Positions 31,205-40,280 of a DNA stretch of 44,253 bases are shown piece after piece. How positions within the stretch are numbered: position 1 is the first letter of the stretch; the number at the start of each line of letters is the position of its first letter. Both the position numbers and the translations under genes were made by a program. The stretch lies in IMG/VR virus record IMGVR_UViG_3300017779_000023, positions 1-44,253 of that record; one strand, given 5' to 3'. The stretch comes from a virus. The notes beneath the pieces were generated by a model. It ran no database searches, was not told the origin of the DNA, and saw only the letters and a list, made by a program, of their open reading frames with translations.

Positions 31205-32662
31205 TTATCTGAATAATACGAAATTATTCGCAGCTTGAACAACAAGACATCTTTCAGATAGATAATGTACTTCCATAGCGTCTAATGCAGAAGTAGCTGC
31301 TCCCACAGATCCAGTGATCCATGATTTCATCTTTCTGTCATCAGCTTGTGAAGCTCTATATCTAACGTGTAAGAATGGTCTATTAATATTCTTGCCCATA
31401 CCTTGATCGTAAACGTTTGTAGTTCCAGCAGGAATTAAAACACCTTCGACTTTTCCAGCAGTGGCACCATCGTTAATTAACCCTCTTGTAGATTTGTTGT
31501 TTAAGTATTTCCAGTCAGATTTGTAGAAGTCATAAGAACCTCTTCTGAAACCAGAGAAACCTAAATTTAAAGCCATATCTTCAGAGTTGTTAAATACACC
31601 ATAGTGAGTTTGACCAGCAGTATGTGAGTTAACACCAGCTAACATATTATCAAATGCTAAATTAGCAGATCTATCTAAGAAAAGCATATTTTCTTCAATA
31701 GCACCTTGCTTGTCTAATTCACCAAGTAATACGTCAAAGTCAGCTAGATCATCAGCAGCGCCATCGAACATGCCACTATCTGAAACCATACCTCTACTTT
31801 CGATAGCTTCAAAAAGACCTTCAGTACCAGTACCAGTTACTACAGAGTTAGCGTTTTTGCTAACGCCTTCAACAACTGACATTTCTAAGTAATCTTCAAA
31901 TCTTTTTCTTGTATCACCAGCAGATTTTAAATACCATAAGTATCCACCTTGTCCTGATTCACCAGAAACTTCGATCCAACCAATTTGAGAAGCATCAGAT
32001 CCTGAAACAACATATTTATCTTTAATGATAATAGGTTTGTTGCTAAAAGATTTGAACTCAGCTTCAACTGATTGGTCCATAGCTCCAGTTCCTTTTCCAA
32101 AGTCAGAACCGTACACAAAGAATTTAATAGTAGCTGTGTTTTCAGCAGCTATACCAGCTAAATCTTTAAATGTAGCAGCGCCAAAAGGTTGTAACGTTAG
32201 CGTGTTTGTTGCAGCTTCTATACCTGCAATACATTGCGCTTTTGTAACAACTTTATCAGAACCTGTTACGATTTGACAAACAACTGTTTGTCCTTTTCTT
32301 ACCGCGTGAGCAATTGAATCACCTGATTGATTATCAATATCTTTAATTGAGTCAGCAGTAATCACACCACTTGTAGTGTGTATTGTAGCTTTATAAGCTA
32401 AATGAAGTCTACCTTGCTCAGACCAAACAACTTGGTCAGCAGTCATAGCTTCTTCTGCACCGATCATACCTAAGAATCCGCTGATAGATCTGTCTCCATA
32501 TCTTTCAACTTCAGCTTCGTATAAATCAGGCAGGTATTGTTGAGCCCATCCTTGTCCAGCAGTACTAGCTAAATCTAAATAAGATCCAGTAGTAATGTTT
32601 TTAGCGTAGTTTGGGGATACCAAACCACCGACAGCAGGGCCAGTAAAGTTTACACTTGCCAT
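31205..32662 (-). CDS. Major capsid protein
   Basis: The 485-residue protein is called the major capsid protein from its place after portal and scaffold, its length, its own terminator and its sequence character. It begins MASVNFTGPAVGGLVSPNYA, continues with LPDLYEAEVERYGDRSISGF, a long-helix segment typical of large HK97-fold capsids, and has Gly/Ala-rich beta regions (GSDASQIGWIEVSGESGQGG) and a C-terminal strand (RCLVVQAANNFVLFR). By eye its coding sequence is richer in G/C third positions than its neighbours, as expected for a highly expressed gene; this was not measured. No direct family match was confirmed. Confidence 0.85.
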   Translation of the reverse strand: MASVNFTGPAVGGLVSPNYAKNITTGSYLDLASTAGQGWAQQYLPDLYEAEVERYGDRSISGFLGMIGAEEAMTADQVVWSEQGRLHLAYKATIHTTSGVITADSIKDIDNQSGDSIAHAVRKGQTVVCQIVTGSDKVVTKAQCIAGIEAATNTLTLQPFGAATFKDLAGIAAENTATIKFFVYGSDFGKGTGAMDQSVEAEFKSFSNKPIIIKDKYVVSGSDASQIGWIEVSGESGQGGYLWYLKSAGDTRKRFEDYLEMSVVEGVSKNANSVVTGTGTEGLFEAIESRGMVSDSGMFDGAADDLADFDVLLGELDKQGAIEENMLFLDRSANLAFDNMLAGVNSHTAGQTHYGVFNNSEDMALNLGFSGFRRGSYDFYKSDWKYLNNKSTRGLINDGATAGKVEGVLIPAGTTNVYDQGMGKNINRPFLHVRYRASQADDRKMKSWITGSVGAATSALDAMEVHYLSERCLVVQAANNFVLFR

Positions 32663-32684
32663 AATTTTTAATTTTTAATGTTTG

Positions 32685-33884
32685 TTAATAATTTTTAAGT
32701 TTAATTTTAAGCTTTGAACTATCGTCACCGCTAATAACTCTTACTTTAGTTCCGTCAGCATCTACAACTTTAGACGTTTTTCTAGGATCCATATTAATAT
32801 TCTTGGCTTCACTAGTCATCTGTTTAACTGCGTCTGACTTTCCTTGTTCGTAAAAATGATTAGCTATTGCGTCAGCGTTTGATGCTGCAAATAATGTTTT
32901 ATGGTAGTCACTAGCATTTTTTAAAAACCTTGTTTCTTTATCTATATATGGTTTAAAGATATTCATAAAATCACTTTGACTTTCCTTAACACTACCAGCA
33001 TCTTTAACGTTGTAACGATATTTCTTGTCTCCAACTTGAAAATCAAAACCTTTGAAGTTCTCATTAAAAACTTTATCTGTTTCTTTGTTAAAATGCAGCT
33101 TTGCTTTTTGCTGTAGTTCGCTAGCCTGTTCTTGCTCTTTATTGTAACGGTTAAAAAAGTTTTGTGCTTTTTGCTGTTCAGGAGTTAATCTTGACCCTAA
33201 CTTAAGATCTTGATAATATTGATCCTTCATCTTTTGCAAACTGCTTTTAGCTTCAGCAACCGCTTCTTTATAAGCAAGCTTTTTACGTTTTACGTCTCTT
33301 GGTTCATCTACCTCTTCGTCAAAACTAAATTTATCTTCAATAAGAAAATTAATTTCATCTTGAGTCAAATGCCCCTTTGTTTGTTTATAATAATTGTTTA
33401 ATAAAACACTATCATCAACTTTAGAATAATCCGTGTTGAGCTTGACGTAGTCCTCTAACGTTCCACCAGTCTCATTCATAAACTCAACGAGTTTTTGTAC
33501 GTTTTCTGGTAGTTCCATCCCTGGAGTTTTTTCTTTAGAAGGTTTTAAATCTTCTACTTTTTCTTCAGTAGCTGATGTTTCTTCAGTTGTTTCAACAACC
33601 TCTTCATCGGTTACTTCTTCAATGACAGAAGTTTTTACTTCTTCATTTTTTTCTTCTTTGACGATTTTTTCTTCATTACTTTTTTCGTCATTTTTGATTT
33701 CTTTCCGTAAGGCATCTTTTTCGTTTTTATTGGTTTCACTTAAGTTTAACTTATAAGAACCATCACCTTGTAGGTTTGATTCTTTTTTTGGCTCTTCAGC
33801 TTTTGGTTCCTCAACTTTAGCTTCTTCCGCTTTAGTTTCAGTTACTTCTTGCTCAACAACCTGTTCTTGTTTTTCATTTTCCAT
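32685..33884 (-). CDS. Scaffolding protein
   Basis: The 399-residue protein has a very acidic, low-complexity N-terminus (residues 1-115), with repeats of KVEEPKAEEPKKE type and Glu/Lys/Thr runs. A helical middle follows (residues about 180-260; VAEAKSSLQKMKDQYYQDLK), then a C-terminal region with basic patches (SSKLKIKLKNY) as used by P22-type scaffolds to bind the coat. It is encoded between portal and capsid, the usual scaffold position. No protease motif was seen. Its coat-binding role is inferred from charge pattern and position. Confidence 0.82.
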   Translation of the reverse strand: MENEKQEQVVEQEVTETKAEEAKVEEPKAEEPKKESNLQGDGSYKLNLSETNKNEKDALRKEIKNDEKSNEEKIVKEEKNEEVKTSVIEEVTDEEVVETTEETSATEEKVEDLKPSKEKTPGMELPENVQKLVEFMNETGGTLEDYVKLNTDYSKVDDSVLLNNYYKQTKGHLTQDEINFLIEDKFSFDEEVDEPRDVKRKKLAYKEAVAEAKSSLQKMKDQYYQDLKLGSRLTPEQQKAQNFFNRYNKEQEQASELQQKAKLHFNKETDKVFNENFKGFDFQVGDKKYRYNVKDAGSVKESQSDFMNIFKPYIDKETRFLKNASDYHKTLFAASNADAIANHFYEQGKSDAVKQMTSEAKNINMDPRKTSKVVDADGTKVRVISGDDSSKLKIKLKNY

Positions 33885-33910
33885 AATATAATATAATTAA
33901 ATAGTTAAAG

Positions 33911-36328
33911 TTATCTTGGATCAAATTGTTCTAATCCAAAGCCACCTAAATTGTCAAAGCCAGCAGACTCAAACTTTTTAGCCGGTAAATCTTTTTTTCT
34001 TTGCTCTATAAGCTCACTTTGTTGCGATGCTTGTATTTTAGTTCTTTCGTCTTTACGATCTTCTTTATACTTATCTTTATCATTAATCACTTGCATTTCT
34101 TGTGATTTTAACCTCATGTTAAGATCAAATTCAAATTTCATTAATTCTCTTTTTATAGCAGCTTCTTTTTCCATCTTCATTATATCAAACTGAGCCTGCG
34201 CTTCTGCTATTTGTACCTTACTAGATGCTATACCTTGTTGCTTTTGCATATCGGCAGCAGCAGCAGCTTCAGCAGCTTGAGCGTTTGATTGTGTTTGAGC
34301 TTGAATATTTTGCATTTGATTAGCCCTATCAGTCTCTTGTTTTTTCTTTCTTCTTAATTTTAGCATTTGATTAGCTAATTTAAGATTTTTTATCTCTCTA
34401 ATATCGATAGCATCTTCTAAATGTATTTGTTCTTTTTGTAAAGCTATTTGTATATTGTTTTCAAGCATTTGTTTTTCTTCCTCATCAGGCATTAAATCTA
34501 AAAATATACCAAAATCATGAAGATGTAATTCTTTTATTTCGTCTAAAGTAGCTACATTAAATCTACCTAATGAATTTACAAATTGATTTTTAGTGTTAGA
34601 ATACTCTAATACGTCAGAAACTCTAAGAGAAATACACTCAGCAAGTTTTAATGTTAAATATAAACCACCTTGTAATATATGTCTTGTAGCAGTGTTACTA
34701 TTTGCTGCTGCTAATTTTTGAACACCTACCAATGCATTTCTATCTGGTATACTAGCATCTCTTGCTTCGTTTAAACCAGTAACATCTCTCATCATTTGCA
34801 TATAATGATTATAAGAGTTTATTAAACTAGCTAACTTAGCATTACCACCACTAGACTGTAATTCCTGTATTGGGACTTTACCTTGGTTAAAATCACCGTC
34901 TTGAGTCATTGATCTACCAATTATACTACCAGTTTGAAAATACATATTAAGTGCTTCCTGTGGGTTGTAATTTGTACCATTACCTAAATCAACTTCAGCT
35001 AAACCATCGGCATCTAAATAAACACCATCTGGAACCATTCTTGATAATACTTGTTGTAGTTTTAAATGTGTCAACTGTATCATATCTGCAAAGCTAGTCA
35101 TACGACTAACTAAAGACTCAGCTTTACCTTTATATATTCTAGGTGCAACTATATTGTATGACATGTGGCATTTAGTTATATTAGAATCTGGCCTAGTCAT
35201 ATTTTCAGCCATACCCCAGTCTAACATTTTATCATGCCCTATTAACTTAGCGCCACAGTATAAAACTTCAATAGCTCTATCCACTTTTTGAAATCTAGCT
35301 CTAGAGTCTTTTGGTGGATTAAAGTTACTATCTTTTTTTAACGCTTTATCAGCACCACTTGATGTTTGTTTTATCTTATACGTTTGATTTGCATAAGTCT
35401 TGTACTCAAAATACATTATATTAATAAGTGAATCTTGAGATTGTCTAGGTCCACTGTAACTATTATATCTTTCAGTAGCTGCTCCAGACTTTTCAATTTC
35501 TTTAATTTCTTCTTCAGTTAAACTAGGATACTGTTTTTTAAGTTCAGCAACAGTTATTTGTCTAACTTCACCTACATAATATAGATCTTCAAAGTAAGGT
35601 GAATCACTATATGAATAAACAACATTAGCAGGATCAACATACTCTATTTTTATACCTTCAGCTGTATTAAAAGTATTTTTAACACAAGCTATACCAAGTA
35701 CACAAATATCGTAATCTAATCTTTTCTTTATTAAATCATAATCATTTAAATCTAAAACGTTGTTTAAAGCTTCTTCTTCTGCTATTTCAATACTTTGTTT
35801 ATAATCTAACTGCATGTGTAATGATAACTCTTCATCATCATTAGGTAGAGTGTTAGGATCATTATTAAAAGCAGGTATACCTAGTTGTGATTCTACAGCT
35901 TGATAATATTCTCTGTTATTTATATCTAACATCATGCTTTTTACGTACTCAGTTCTTTTCTGAGATGAAGCAGGATCTTGTGAATAAGCTTTTAATTCAT
36001 ATGTTCTATCAGATATACCATTAACTACTATATCTACAAATTTAGGTATAATAGGTACTGGTTTCCAGTCTAAATTTAAATAAGACAAATCACCATTAAT
36101 AGATAACTCGTCTTTATATTTTTGTATACTTTGCTCACCTCTAGCATATAATCTTAAATCATTATATCGTTGTCTAGAATTGTAGTATTTTGTTGAACCA
36201 GAATCTTTTTTAAACCATTCACTTTCTATAGCACGACCAACTTGGGCGCCATACTCCATGCTAGATTTCTCTGAATCTGACACAGCGTGACTTGGAAAAG
36301 AGCTTTTTGGTTTTGTTTTAAATGCCAT
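33911..36328 (-). CDS. Portal protein, P22-like
   Basis: The 805-residue protein forms the portal ring at the packaging vertex. The N-terminal region has RYNDLRLYARGEQSIQKYKD and LNLDWKPVPIIPKFVDIVVN, close in layout to P22-like portals. The core has EYVDPANVVYSYSDSPYFED and MQMMRDVTGLNEARDASIPD, a typical portal clip/wing turn. Residues about 650-760 form a long helical barrel region with an Ala-rich coiled coil (QAQTQSNAQAAEAAAAADMQ). It begins one base after the terminase stop and is larger than P22 portal (about 725 residues), mainly from the C-terminal extension. Confidence 0.88.
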   Translation of the reverse strand: MAFKTKPKSSFPSHAVSDSEKSSMEYGAQVGRAIESEWFKKDSGSTKYYNSRQRYNDLRLYARGEQSIQKYKDELSINGDLSYLNLDWKPVPIIPKFVDIVVNGISDRTYELKAYSQDPASSQKRTEYVKSMMLDINNREYYQAVESQLGIPAFNNDPNTLPNDDEELSLHMQLDYKQSIEIAEEEALNNVLDLNDYDLIKKRLDYDICVLGIACVKNTFNTAEGIKIEYVDPANVVYSYSDSPYFEDLYYVGEVRQITVAELKKQYPSLTEEEIKEIEKSGAATERYNSYSGPRQSQDSLINIMYFEYKTYANQTYKIKQTSSGADKALKKDSNFNPPKDSRARFQKVDRAIEVLYCGAKLIGHDKMLDWGMAENMTRPDSNITKCHMSYNIVAPRIYKGKAESLVSRMTSFADMIQLTHLKLQQVLSRMVPDGVYLDADGLAEVDLGNGTNYNPQEALNMYFQTGSIIGRSMTQDGDFNQGKVPIQELQSSGGNAKLASLINSYNHYMQMMRDVTGLNEARDASIPDRNALVGVQKLAAANSNTATRHILQGGLYLTLKLAECISLRVSDVLEYSNTKNQFVNSLGRFNVATLDEIKELHLHDFGIFLDLMPDEEEKQMLENNIQIALQKEQIHLEDAIDIREIKNLKLANQMLKLRRKKKQETDRANQMQNIQAQTQSNAQAAEAAAAADMQKQQGIASSKVQIAEAQAQFDIMKMEKEAAIKRELMKFEFDLNMRLKSQEMQVINDKDKYKEDRKDERTKIQASQQSELIEQRKKDLPAKKFESAGFDNLGGFGLEQFDPR

Positions 36329-38542
36329 TTATTCTATAATTTTCGATGTTGTTCCTTTATTGTTAAATTTAGACAGTCCAAATTTTACTGTTAATTTTGT
36401 TTTATCCGCAACAGGTTTGTATAAATTTTTATTACAAGCCATTATTGCTAAACCAGAACTAATAGTAGCATCGTACTTAGTTCTGTTATTTATATTAAAT
36501 TTAGACCAATCATTTAATGTATTACTAAAATACATATCTCCATAACCTAAATCTTCTTTTAATCCAACATATTTTTGTATGTATGTTTCAATAGCTGCAG
36601 CGTGTGCTTGTTTTATATCTTCACTTGAATTAGGTATACCACCTATTTCTTTTTCTGCTACAGATAATTTATTCCATATCTTATCAGGTCTATTCATTGA
36701 ATAACCTCTATAACCTCTACGTTTTAAATAATATAATAGTCTAGGTTTATTGTTTTCTGCTAATAGTGGCATACCATAAAATACTAATGCCATTAACACA
36801 TCTTCAAAAAATGTTTCAGCGGTTTGTGGTCTAGCTATATATTCTAAAAAAAAGTGATTAGGTGGTGCATCTTCCATACTAAACTTAGTAAGACCATGCA
36901 AAGAACCTTTTGAACCTTTGTTATCAACTGTTCCTGATATATCGTAACTATCACAACCAAAAGCACCCACGTGCTCATTGCCAGGATATTTAAATCCATT
37001 TTTTAATATAATATTGTTTTGTAAGTTATAACTAGGTATCCAACTTACTAAAAATCTACCTTGATTATCTGGGTAAAATATAACTCTAGTATCTTGTACG
37101 CCGTTATCCCATTTAAAACTACCCCTTGTGACTAAAGTTGAGTTTTTAAAATCATTATTAAAATCTATTTGTTCATAAATTTTAACTAGATTAAATATAC
37201 TATTTTGTGTTTCGTCTCTAAAAGCATGATCTTCTGTTCTTGGAAACTGTCTATAAAACTCATTTAAAGCATCCTGATCGCTTTTTAAGCCATCTGCTTC
37301 GTTCTGCCAATGATCTATAACCCCTACGTCAATAAAGTCGTTGTATGGACCTTTAATCTCTTCTTGTGGCGTTTCGAATACAGGTAATCCATAAGAATCA
37401 ATGAATCCTTCGTAATTCCATTCCATAGGTATGAACAAACTATATAATCCCGAGCTTGTCTGTCCATTGCGGTTTCTTTTTGTAACGTCTGAGTCATAAT
37501 ATATTTTTTTAAAATTATCACCACCTTTGTCTAACGCGTTACTTGTAGAACCCATCATACATTTACCAATAATTCTACTACCTAATCGTAGTGTTGTTTT
37601 TGTAACCCTCCAGTTATTTTGTATATTATTAGGCCTCTCCCATTTACCACTTTCATCATGTACTAATAATTTTAACTTTTCACCATCATAACTATTATCA
37701 CCAGTATTTTTCCAATCAATAGTTGTATCTAGCCCTTCAAGTTCATTATCACTACTACCTTGTTCTATTTTTCTTCTAGTTAATTTACTAGCAGGTACTC
37801 TATATGCTAATTCTGTTTTAGGTCGATCCATACCATCTTGAATCGGTTTAAAAAAGAAAGGGTAATTAACTGATATTGGTACAACTTTGTCAGTAAACAT
37901 TTTCTTAGCATCTGGACCAGTTTTAGAAAGTATACCATATCTAGCGTCACTAGATATTGTAGCTAAATTAACTGTTTCACCAGAAGCCATAAACGAAAAA
38001 CCAGATCGTCTATTTTTTAAATAACACATACCATAACATCTAGTATCAGCTTTACAAGCCTCCCAAAATATATAAAATAATCTGTTTGCTTCTCTAAAAT
38101 CTGGTTTACCTACATCTATCTTACTCCACTGTAAATACATGTAGTGTGTTCCTGTTAAATATGTTGGGGTTTGTTTGTTTTGATACCAAAAACCTTCTTC
38201 TCTTCTTTTAAACTCTTCGTCTATATAATCTATATATTGGCTTTTGAAACTATTAGGGTATTCTTTCCAATCAAATATTGTTTTGATTTTCTGTAGTGGT
38301 TTGGGTTGCTCTGTTACCTCCCATTTATTGGTTTTAAACTTATGTATGTTTTTAGGTTGTTTTGGTAATGCTATCCTAAGATTTTGGATTTCATATATTT
38401 CACCAATTTCACCAGTTTTTGATATAATGATAATATCATGTTCTTTATTGTATCCATATTTCCATTTTTTACTCTTGTTAAGCCTTTTTATAGTATTTAT
38501 TTTAATAGGCTCAATAACTTTGAATAATGTTTGGTTATACAT
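36329..38542 (-). CDS. terL: Terminase large subunit
   Basis: The 737-residue protein is the packaging motor ATPase/nuclease. An ATPase core is visible: an adenine/Walker A-like motif KNRRSGFSFMAS (176-187), which lacks the classical GKT and so is a deviant P-loop as in many terminases, and Walker B LLVHDE (292-297, D296/E297). The nuclease domain follows, with GAFGCDSYDISGTVD near residue 530 supplying an early acidic metal ligand. The N-terminal 90 residues (MYNQTLFKVIEPIKINTIKR) are an extension beyond the ATPase. The ATG overlaps the small-terminase stop in a TAATG junction at 38542. Identity rests on these motifs plus the portal-scaffold-capsid order. Confidence 0.9.
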   Translation of the reverse strand: MYNQTLFKVIEPIKINTIKRLNKSKKWKYGYNKEHDIIIISKTGEIGEIYEIQNLRIALPKQPKNIHKFKTNKWEVTEQPKPLQKIKTIFDWKEYPNSFKSQYIDYIDEEFKRREEGFWYQNKQTPTYLTGTHYMYLQWSKIDVGKPDFREANRLFYIFWEACKADTRCYGMCYLKNRRSGFSFMASGETVNLATISSDARYGILSKTGPDAKKMFTDKVVPISVNYPFFFKPIQDGMDRPKTELAYRVPASKLTRRKIEQGSSDNELEGLDTTIDWKNTGDNSYDGEKLKLLVHDESGKWERPNNIQNNWRVTKTTLRLGSRIIGKCMMGSTSNALDKGGDNFKKIYYDSDVTKRNRNGQTSSGLYSLFIPMEWNYEGFIDSYGLPVFETPQEEIKGPYNDFIDVGVIDHWQNEADGLKSDQDALNEFYRQFPRTEDHAFRDETQNSIFNLVKIYEQIDFNNDFKNSTLVTRGSFKWDNGVQDTRVIFYPDNQGRFLVSWIPSYNLQNNIILKNGFKYPGNEHVGAFGCDSYDISGTVDNKGSKGSLHGLTKFSMEDAPPNHFFLEYIARPQTAETFFEDVLMALVFYGMPLLAENNKPRLLYYLKRRGYRGYSMNRPDKIWNKLSVAEKEIGGIPNSSEDIKQAHAAAIETYIQKYVGLKEDLGYGDMYFSNTLNDWSKFNINNRTKYDATISSGLAIMACNKNLYKPVADKTKLTVKFGLSKFNNKGTTSKIIE

Positions 38543-38811
38543 TATTTAGATCTTCTTTCTGCAAAACCTTTAAAACTACTTTTAGTTTCAATAGGTTTAT
38601 CGTTTAATATTGCTTCTTCTTCTTGTATTCTAGTTAATATTTCAAAAGCATCGAATATTGCTAGTTTTTTTGTAGCAGCCGCGTTTTTTAGTCTGTCAGC
38701 AGATATATCATCTTCTGAATCTACTATAGGTTCTTTTGCAACCTTAATTAATTCTTCAACTGCTTTTTGCCCAGCTTGGATTATATTTTTCTTCGTTTCC
38801 TTGATATTCAT
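38542..38811 (-). CDS. Probable terminase small subunit
   Basis: From the ATG at 38811 the product has 89 residues and is helical: MNIKETKKNIIQAGQKAVEE, then KEPIVDSEDDISADRLKNAA, then a helix TKKLAIFDAFEILTRIQEEE and a basic tail (KGFAERRSK). Position directly before TerL (TAATG junction), small size and helical make-up support a small terminase, but no DNA-binding motif is evident. An in-frame ATG at 38856 would add 15 residues and lengthen the overlap with the GroES-like gene from 56 to 101 bases, so 38811 is preferred. The choice of start is not certain. Confidence 0.6.
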   Translation of the reverse strand: MNIKETKKNIIQAGQKAVEELIKVAKEPIVDSEDDISADRLKNAAATKKLAIFDAFEILTRIQEEEAILNDKPIETKSSFKGFAERRSK

Positions 38812-39334
38812 ATTTAATTGAAATAAAATTGTTGTTAATTTTATACAAAAGCTCATTATCTATAATAAACTCGTGTTCTATGTTAGGCCTAAAACCAACT
38901 AAATCGCCTTTATTAAAAACACCATCAGTATATTTAACTATACCAGTATTTGGTTTTTCTATATTGTTTTTAAATTTTTCTTTATTTACAATAGGGTGAA
39001 CAAAGCAAAAACCATCAACAGCAACCCATTTTTTATCTACTTTATATAAATATATTTGATCTAAAGAACAGTGGTATAGTTCGTCGCTTATATAATTACC
39101 ACTATTACGTCTTTTACCTTTAACGTCATACCACTCTCTAAAAACATTATGATGAACAATTATTTCATCACCTTTTTTTATATTAGTTTCAAAAGATTTA
39201 GGGGTTGCTAATACTATAGCTTTTCTATTAACACTTAAATGATTAGATATATTAGTATTTAATATAAGTTTATCATTAGTATTGTTATATCTTTTTCCTT
39301 TGGGTTTAATTAAGAAATTAAACAAGCCTTTCAT
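38756..39334 (-). CDS. GroES/Cpn10-like protein
   Basis: The 192-residue protein carries a co-chaperonin-like barrel. From about residue 37 it reads RKAIVLATPKSFETNIKKGD and EIIVHHNVFREWYDVKGK, then SLDQIYLYKVDKKWVAVDGFC, and later GDLVGFRPNIEHEFIIDNEL. The 'i.kGDeIivhh' turn followed by a 'lDqIylY' strand matches the beta barrel of GroES/Cpn10. It is longer than host GroES (about 97 residues) because of a C-terminal part that looks like a second barrel. Phage T4 gp31 shows that a phage GroES analogue can assist capsid folding with host GroEL. Such a role fits its position two genes before TerL, but it was not shown. Confidence 0.7.
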   Translation of the reverse strand: MKGLFNFLIKPKGKRYNNTNDKLILNTNISNHLSVNRKAIVLATPKSFETNIKKGDEIIVHHNVFREWYDVKGKRRNSGNYISDELYHCSLDQIYLYKVDKKWVAVDGFCFVHPIVNKEKFKNNIEKPNTGIVKYTDGVFNKGDLVGFRPNIEHEFIIDNELLYKINNNFISIKYEYQGNEEKYNPSWAKSS

Positions 39335-39552
39335 TAATATTCTAAATTATACTCAACCGCTATAGCCATATTTTTATTAAAATCTTTCCAAGGTAAAACA
39401 TCTGTACCTTTTGAAATAAAAATACTAAACTTAGTGTCTGTTTCAATTATTTCAGAAATCGTATGCCCTCCGTAAACCTCTTGGCCTACGGAGTAGTGCA
39501 TAGCTTCATTCTTGTAATCTTTACCGATACTAATCTTCCTTATCAGATTCAT
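39334..39552 (-). CDS. Small conserved protein of the head module (72 aa)
   Basis: The 72-residue protein reads MNLIRKISIGKDYKNEAMHY, SVGQEVYGGHTISEIIETDT, then FSIFISKGTDVLPWKDFNKN and a final VEYNLEY. The pattern 'IRKISIGKDYKnaMHY.VGQ' with a C-terminal 'EYN' is one I recall from marine phage genomes near terminase, without assigned function. The start lies inside the preceding coding sequence by 23 bases, and its stop overlaps the GroES-like start as TAATG (39334). Full-length use of the N-terminus fits the recalled pattern, so the ATG at 39552 is kept. Confidence 0.65.
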   Translation of the reverse strand: MNLIRKISIGKDYKNEAMHYSVGQEVYGGHTISEIIETDTKFSIFISKGTDVLPWKDFNKNMAIAVEYNLEY

Positions 39553-39817
39553 TTTCTTCTATAGGCTTTATAGTTCCATCTTGAAGATTTACAGATACTT
39601 TACCATATTTTTCTTCAAGAGTTTTTTGAAGATCATTTAAATCAACTTGTGCGGCTTTTATTTGCTCAACACCTATTGTTTTTTGAACTTCTAAACCACC
39701 TACCTGCAATTGCAAGTTATTGATTTGACCTACTTTTTCTTGAACTGATTTTAATTCTTTATCAGTAATCTTGTTTACATCTTGAGCGATGTCCTCTACT
39801 TTTACGTCTTTTTCCAT
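39530..39817 (-). CDS. Coiled-coil protein (95 aa)
   Basis: The 95-residue protein is mostly one helical stretch with heptad-like spacing (VNKITDKELKSVQEKVGQIN; GVEQIKAAQVDLNDLQKTLE), then a strand KVSVNLQDGTI and an acidic end (ENESDKED). No family was recognised. It might be a scaffold- or head-associated helper. It lies 26 bases downstream of the 125-residue gene and overlaps the 72-residue gene. Confidence 0.6.
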   Translation of the reverse strand: MEKDVKVEDIAQDVNKITDKELKSVQEKVGQINNLQLQVGGLEVQKTIGVEQIKAAQVDLNDLQKTLEEKYGKVSVNLQDGTIKPIEENESDKED

Positions 39818-39843
39818 TTTATTTAAATTTAATTGTTAAAAAA

Positions 39844-40221
39844 TTATACGTCCGTGTAGTCTTTCCAAGCGTCTTCAGCTTTCATAGCTGTGTAAGCTTG
39901 AACCACAGGGTTTTTAGCTGTAGCGCTTACCCCCATAACAAAACTTCCGCTAACTGAAGCAAAGTCGTCATTGTATTTACCTACGGTGTCTCTATGCGCT
40001 TTGTCTTTCCAGATTTTAGCTGTATAATTACCTTGGGTATTTTTTACTACCACGTCTTCATAAACAGCATTCGTCTTTATAGACCCATCAGAGTTGTACA
40101 CGGCTGCTGTTTTTAATCTATTCTCAGTGTGTTCATTACAAGAGTAGTTTACACTGACAATTTTTACATAAGCATCACTAAGTGTGATTCCTTTGTAGTT
40201 ATAAGATCCTTTTAATGCCAT
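39844..40221 (-). CDS. Small beta-rich protein, probable virion component (125 aa)
   Basis: The 125-residue protein is beta-rich: MALKGSYNYKGITLSDAYVK, IVSVNYSCNEHTENRLKTAA, NTQGNYTAKIWKDKAHRDTV and a helical ending (YTAMKAEDAWKDYTDV). A 'YKGi...dAYvkI..v' opening is frequent in small virion proteins of marine phages. The function is unknown. The 59-base gap upstream of its ATG (40222-40280) is among the longest on the - strand and could hold a promoter, but no -7/-33 pair was convincing. Confidence 0.6.
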   Translation of the reverse strand: MALKGSYNYKGITLSDAYVKIVSVNYSCNEHTENRLKTAAVYNSDGSIKTNAVYEDVVVKNTQGNYTAKIWKDKAHRDTVGKYNDDFASVSGSFVMGVSATAKNPVVQAYTAMKAEDAWKDYTDV

Positions 40222-40280
40222 TGTTTTTTTTTTAAGTTATTTCTATGTTTATATTATTACGCTATTTTCACGTTTTTTAC

